Assembly (NCBI RefSeq): GCF_023349185.1
Contig: NZ_JAKIKY010000003.1
Coordinates: 310,001-374,000 of the forward strand
Source of the DNA: Shewanella aquimarina
Lineage (GTDB): Bacteria > Pseudomonadota > Gammaproteobacteria > Enterobacterales > Shewanellaceae
Direction: 5' to 3'
DNA: 64,000 bases
The notes under the pieces are model-generated. The model was not told the DNA's origin and ran no database searches. It worked only from the letters and a program-made list of their open reading frames with translations. The position numbers and the translations under genes were made by a program. Each line of letters begins with the position of its first letter. The first letter of the stretch is position 1. Positions 63,650 through 64,000 of the stretch are shown here, in pieces.

Positions 63650-64000
63650 TTATTGGTATTTTTGCCCATTATGGCTTAACCAACCCGCCGGGTGATGACC
63701 ATTAGGATCCTTGTGTGTCCAATGGATCACGCCGCCGCGATTATTCCACTCATACTCACCGAAGAAGCCAACCCTGTCGCCGACCTTAAGATCAGCGATA
63801 CGCGGCGCAAGGTCGATATTATGGGCCACCAAGAGGGTCTGGCCGCTGGCCAGGCGCACAATGAAACGCTGATGACGACTCCCCTTGGTGTCGTCACCGA
63901 GCAGGCGTATCACTTTCCCTTCTCCCTGGATCTGCAGCCCACTTTGCTTTTGTTCAAACGCCTGACTGAGCTGCGCATCATTCGCCGATACCGAAAGCGT
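63650..64000 (-). CDS. DUF3465 family protein (5' end outside window)
   Basis: The frame is open from the window edge to a TAA at 63652-63650, giving 116 visible residues with no necessary start inside. 'FEQKQSGLQIQGEGKVIRLLGDD', 'RHQRFIVRLASGQTLLVAHNIDLAPRI', 'VGDRVGFFGEYEWN' and 'GGVIHWTHKDPNGHHPAGW' match DUF3465, an OB-fold-like small secreted protein of unknown function. An internal GTG at 63913 is not the real start because the upstream residues fit the family. Its stop is one base from the convergent HD-GYP stop. Confidence 0.82.
   Translation of the reverse strand, partial: TLSVSANDAQLSQAFEQKQSGLQIQGEGKVIRLLGDDTKGSRHQRFIVRLASGQTLLVAHNIDLAPRIADLKVGDRVGFFGEYEWNNRGGVIHWTHKDPNGHHPAGWLSHNGQKYQ

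Noticed and set aside
1..64000. tRNA, rRNA and CRISPR arrays
   Set aside because: No cloverleaf with a conserved T-loop, no rRNA segments and no regularly spaced direct repeats were recognised on either strand.

Overview
The window reads as a piece of a marine gammaproteobacterial chromosome, most probably Shewanella. This rests on the protein repertoire (bkdA1-bkdA2-bkdB, EarP beside an EF-P carrying Arg32, MarC/YchE-adhE, a single-subunit class I fumarase, a FucP-type sugar transporter in a TonB-linked maltodextrin locus) and on two copies of an interspersed palindromic repeat. Most of the sequence is dense chromosomal housekeeping. Two AT-rich accessory patches interrupt it, at about 30.3-32.4 kb and 55.4-60.3 kb.

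Layout. 1-4015: branched-chain 2-oxoacid dehydrogenase genes (E2 cut by the window edge, E1 beta, E1 alpha) behind a perfect palindromic operator, then astE. 4293-9363: msrA, pgm-seqA, ybfF, a DUF2788 protein, ybfE and fldA. 9471-15707: earP-efp, alaA, yfbR, a dGTPase and a MarC-family membrane protein. 16022-18640: adhE with a hairpin-plus-T-run leader. 18847-28364: small enzymes, an S9 peptidase, fumarase, pabB, a CoA-type Nudix hydrolase and membrane proteins of unknown role. 28789-30189: asnS. 30320-32131: first accessory patch, with a DUF3644/HEPN-like gene, a KTSC protein and a four-repeat Trp-rich miniprotein. 32430-35700: an envelope operon TlpA-like / DUF4266 / DUF3570 / ApbE. 35908-43388: a VRR-NUC (FAN1-like) nuclease, YjbQ, a SWIM-SNF2 helicase and an RsmB-like RNA methyltransferase.

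43548-55380 is a maltodextrin regulon read outward from a shared promoter region with two LacI-type operators. Leftward are a cytoplasmic alpha-glucosidase and an MFS sugar permease. Rightward are a TonB-dependent receptor, a tryptophan-halogenase-like flavoprotein and two exported GH13 amylases. The expected path is outer-membrane uptake, periplasmic trimming, inner-membrane import and final hydrolysis to glucose.

55.4-59.7 kb is a fragment of a gene-cassette array with no integrase in the window. Three leftward cassette genes are separated by recognisable attC sites. One attC is split by a complete IS10-like element with a near-perfect 9-bp target duplication. Another is split by the C-terminal remnant of an IS110/IS1111-type transposase. 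One cassette gene carries a HEPN-like motif and its C-terminus is encoded by its own attC. The window closes with a DEAD-box RNA helicase, an HD-GYP protein whose leader can form a pseudoknot-like pair of helices, and a truncated DUF3465 gene.

Limits: all identities come from reading motifs, not from searches. Structured-RNA, operator and attC calls are by eye and were not folded or scored. Several start codons were moved inward on Shine-Dalgarno and family-length grounds, as noted in each entry.
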